A DNA stretch of 8,395 nt, from assembly GCA_964497635.1 (NCBI GenBank), contig CAZCDB010000059.1, forward strand, positions 1 to 8,395, written 5' to 3'. Source of the DNA: CAMDWQ01 sp964497635. GTDB lineage: Bacteria; Omnitrophota; Gorgyraeia; 2-02-FULL-51-18. The translations under genes were made by a program, and so were the position numbers. Below are positions 6,668 through 8,395 of this stretch, in pieces (the stretch's first letter is position 1; every line of letters begins with the position of its first letter). The notes under the pieces are model-generated. The model was not told the origin of the DNA. It did not search any database and worked only from the letters and a program-made list of their open reading frames with translations.

Positions 6668-6733
6668 AAGGAGAATAGAATGCAAACGATTCAAGAGAAA
6701 CCAGCCGGTAAAGTAGCACACGAGGGATCTATG
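6668..6733 (+). promoter_or_regulatory. Two possible start regions for atpD
   Basis: AAGGAG (6668-6673) lies six bases before the ATG at 6680. A second in-frame ATG at 6731 is preceded four bases away by CGAGGG (6721-6726). The first site has the better spacing and match, so 6680 is preferred, but the second would give a beta subunit beginning near the usual family start, just before the GHVVQIIGP strand. The 17 intervening codons encode a polar stretch with no visible motif. Confidence 0.5.
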
Positions 6734-8140
6734 GACGCAAAAAAAGGGATTGGCCATGTGGTTCAAATCATTGGCCCCACGATGGACGTGCGTTTTGAAG
6801 CGGGATTTATTCCCAATATTTTGGACGCGGTGATCGTCAAGATTGGAAAAGAAGAGGTGGTGGGCGAAGTGGCTCAGCATTTAGGGAACAATGTGGTGCG
6901 TTGCATCGCGCTTTCCTCGACGGATGGCATGGTGCGCGGCATGGAAGCAACCAATACCGGAGCGCCGATTTCTGTGCCCGTAGGCAAAGAGACGTTGGGC
7001 CGTATGTTTAATGTGCTCGGCAAAGCCATTGATGAGAAGCCGGAGGCACAGGCTAAAAAGTACTATCCCATTCATCGTCCGGCACCCAGCTTTGAAGAGC
7101 GTGAGCCGGCAACACAGATTTTTGAAACGGGAATCAAGGCGGTCGATTTGTTGGCTCCGTATCCTAAGGGGGGTAAAGTTGGACTTTTCGGCGGCGCCGG
7201 TGTGGGTAAAACCGTCATCATTCAAGAGCTCATTCGCAACATCGCGGCCCAGCATGGCGGCTTTTCGGTGTTTGCCGGTGTGGGAGAGCGTACCCGCGAG
7301 GGAAACGACCTTTACCATGAAATGAAGGACTCCGGTGTTTTGGACAAAACTTGTCTTGTTTTCGGACAGATGAATGAGCCGCCGGGGACGCGTTTGCGCG
7401 TGGGGTTGACGGCGCTTTCCATGGCCGAGTATTTCCGTGATGAAGAAAAGCAGGACGTGCTTCTTTTTATCGATAATATTTTCCGTTTTACCCAAGCTGG
7501 CTCCGAAGTATCAGCGCTCTTAGGGCGTATGCCCTCCGCTGTGGGTTACCAACCTAACTTGGCGACGGAAATGGGAGATTTGCAAGAGCGTATCGCTTCT
7601 ACCAAAAAAGGATCCATCACTTCGGTGCAGGCGATTTACGTACCGGCAGATGATTTGACGGATCCGGCTCCGGCGACGACGTTTACTCACTTGGATGCGA
7701 CGACCGTGTTGTCGCGTCAGATCGCGGAGCTTGGAATTTATCCGGCGATTGATCCTTTGGATTCAACTTCTCGTATTTTGGATCCGCATGTTCTCGGTGA
7801 AGAGCATTACAATGTAGCGCGCCAAGTGCAAAGAATTCTTCAGCGCTATAAGGACTTGCAGGATATCATCGCGATTTTGGGAATGGATGAGCTCTCTGAT
7901 GAAGATAAATTGACGGTGGCTCGTGCTCGCAAAATCCAGAAGTTTTTATCTCAGCCTTTCTTCGTGGCAGAGACCTTTACGGGTCGTAAAGGAAAATACG
8001 TACCCCTAAAAGAAACCATCGCCGGTTTTAAGAAAATCGCCACCGGGGAAATGGATGAATATCCTGAACAGGCTTTTTACATGGTGGGTAATATCGAAGA
8101 AGTCGTGGAGAATTACCAGCAAATGCAGAAGGGTGCTTAA
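6680..8140 (+). CDS. atpD: F1Fo ATP synthase subunit beta (catalytic)
   Basis: This 486-residue catalytic subunit synthesises or hydrolyses ATP at the alpha-beta interfaces. The N-terminal barrel starts at GHVVQIIGPTMDVRF (about 25-39). Walker A is GGAGVGKT (171-178), with K177 and T178 for phosphate and magnesium. The catalytic glutamate is E203 in GERTREGND, and Walker B is LLFIDNIFRF (261-270, D265). PAIDPLDSTSR (355-365) is the alpha/beta signature. QPFFVAETFTG (425-435) lines the adenine pocket, and DELSDED (403-409) is the lever that contacts gamma and epsilon. The protein is about 26 residues longer than E. coli beta (460), of which 17 are a polar N-terminal extension before a second possible start (Met18, 6731). 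The stop is followed after only two codons by the atpC start in the same reading frame. Confidence 0.98.
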   Translation: MQTIQEKPAGKVAHEGSMDAKKGIGHVVQIIGPTMDVRFEAGFIPNILDAVIVKIGKEEVVGEVAQHLGNNVVRCIALSSTDGMVRGMEATNTGAPISVPVGKETLGRMFNVLGKAIDEKPEAQAKKYYPIHRPAPSFEEREPATQIFETGIKAVDLLAPYPKGGKVGLFGGAGVGKTVIIQELIRNIAAQHGGFSVFAGVGERTREGNDLYHEMKDSGVLDKTCLVFGQMNEPPGTRLRVGLTALSMAEYFRDEEKQDVLLFIDNIFRFTQAGSEVSALLGRMPSAVGYQPNLATEMGDLQERIASTKKGSITSVQAIYVPADDLTDPAPATTFTHLDATTVLSRQIAELGIYPAIDPLDSTSRILDPHVLGEEHYNVARQVQRILQRYKDLQDIIAILGMDELSDEDKLTVARARKIQKFLSQPFFVAETFTGRKGKYVPLKETIAGFKKIATGEMDEYPEQAFYMVGNIEEVVENYQQMQKGA

Positions 8141-8146
8141 GCTTCC

Positions 8147-8395
8147 GTGAGCCTAGAGTTTGATTTAAAGGTGGTGACTCCTGACGGAGTTGCATTTCAG
8201 GGGAAGACAATTTCTGTTGTGGCTCCTGGGTCTTTGGGGTATCTTGGTATCCTTAAAGATCACGCGCCTTTGGTCACCTCCCTTGAGAAGGGAAATCTTA
8301 CTTCTAAGGATATTTCGGGTACCATGAAGACGATTCGCATTGAGGGCGGATTTTTAGAAGTACAGAATAACCGTGTTTTGGTTTTGACGGATAAG
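8147..8395 (+). CDS. atpC: F1Fo ATP synthase subunit epsilon (partial, 3' end outside window)
   Basis: The frame is open to the window edge and gives 83 residues, covering nearly all of the N-terminal beta-sandwich domain. That domain binds gamma and the c ring. The segment GSLGYLGILKDHAPL (28-42) matches the family pattern GxLGILxxHAPL, and IEGGFLEVQNNRVLVLTD (65-82) matches the strand pair usually seen as GGFxEVxxNxVxVLAD. The C-terminal helical hairpin that inhibits ATP hydrolysis in many bacteria lies beyond the window, so its presence is unknown. The start is GTG at 8147, the only plausible initiator after the atpD stop (8138-8140) in this frame. The ribosome binding site would be AAGG inside the end of atpD (about 8129-8132), rather far away, so coupling to atpD translation is likely. 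It is the only atp gene here without an ATG start. Confidence 0.93.
   Translation, partial: MSLEFDLKVVTPDGVAFQGKTISVVAPGSLGYLGILKDHAPLVTSLEKGNLTSKDISGTMKTIRIEGGFLEVQNNRVLVLTDK

Noticed and set aside
6881..7495. Minus-strand open frame (204 codons) opposite atpD
   Set aside because: It is a shadow of the highly conserved beta subunit gene; its product has no recognisable fold and there is no reason for a gene here.

Overview
The window holds an essentially complete F1Fo ATP synthase operon on the + strand, in the classical order Z-(I+B)-E-F-H-A-G-D-C. It is preceded by a flotillin-like SPFH membrane protein gene and the last 25 codons of an unidentified gene. The window ends inside atpC. Every real gene is on the + strand, gaps are 0 to 39 bases, and no RNA gene, mobile element, CRISPR array or clear terminator was seen.

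Organism: the intermediate base composition, Shine-Dalgarno sites, single b subunit (no b/b' pair) and bacterial operon order point to a bacterium, probably with a Gram-negative type envelope. The protein flavour suggests a less-studied lineage, perhaps an Omnitrophota/PVC-like or deltaproteobacteria-like genome. That is an impression from residue patterns, not a demonstrated placement.

Layout: 1-78 is the tail of an upstream gene. 112-1380 encodes an SPFH/flotillin-like protein. 1392-1421 is a near-consensus sigma70-type promoter that overlaps the start codon of atpZ. 1420-1650 is atpZ. 1670-2932 is a 420-residue protein in which an AtpI-like four-helix domain is joined in frame to ATP synthase subunit a through a signal-peptide-like helix and a His/Gly-rich linker. 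2967-3200 encodes subunit c, 3229-3717 b, 3718-4272 delta, 4287-5798 alpha, 5798-6661 gamma, 6680-8140 beta, and 8147 onward epsilon (partial).

How the genes work together: subunits a, b and c form the membrane Fo motor, and alpha, beta, gamma, delta and epsilon form the catalytic F1 head with its rotor and stator connections. AtpZ and the AtpI domain are accessory membrane proteins linked in other bacteria to c-ring assembly and divalent cation handling. The c subunit lacks the sodium-ligand set and looks proton-coupled. The catalytic and coupling residues I checked (Walker A motifs, beta catalytic Glu, alpha arginine finger, subunit a essential Arg, subunit c Glu) are all present, so the enzyme should be functional. 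The parts most worth a second look are the AtpI-subunit a fusion with its topology-correcting hinge and the promoter placed over the atpZ start codon.
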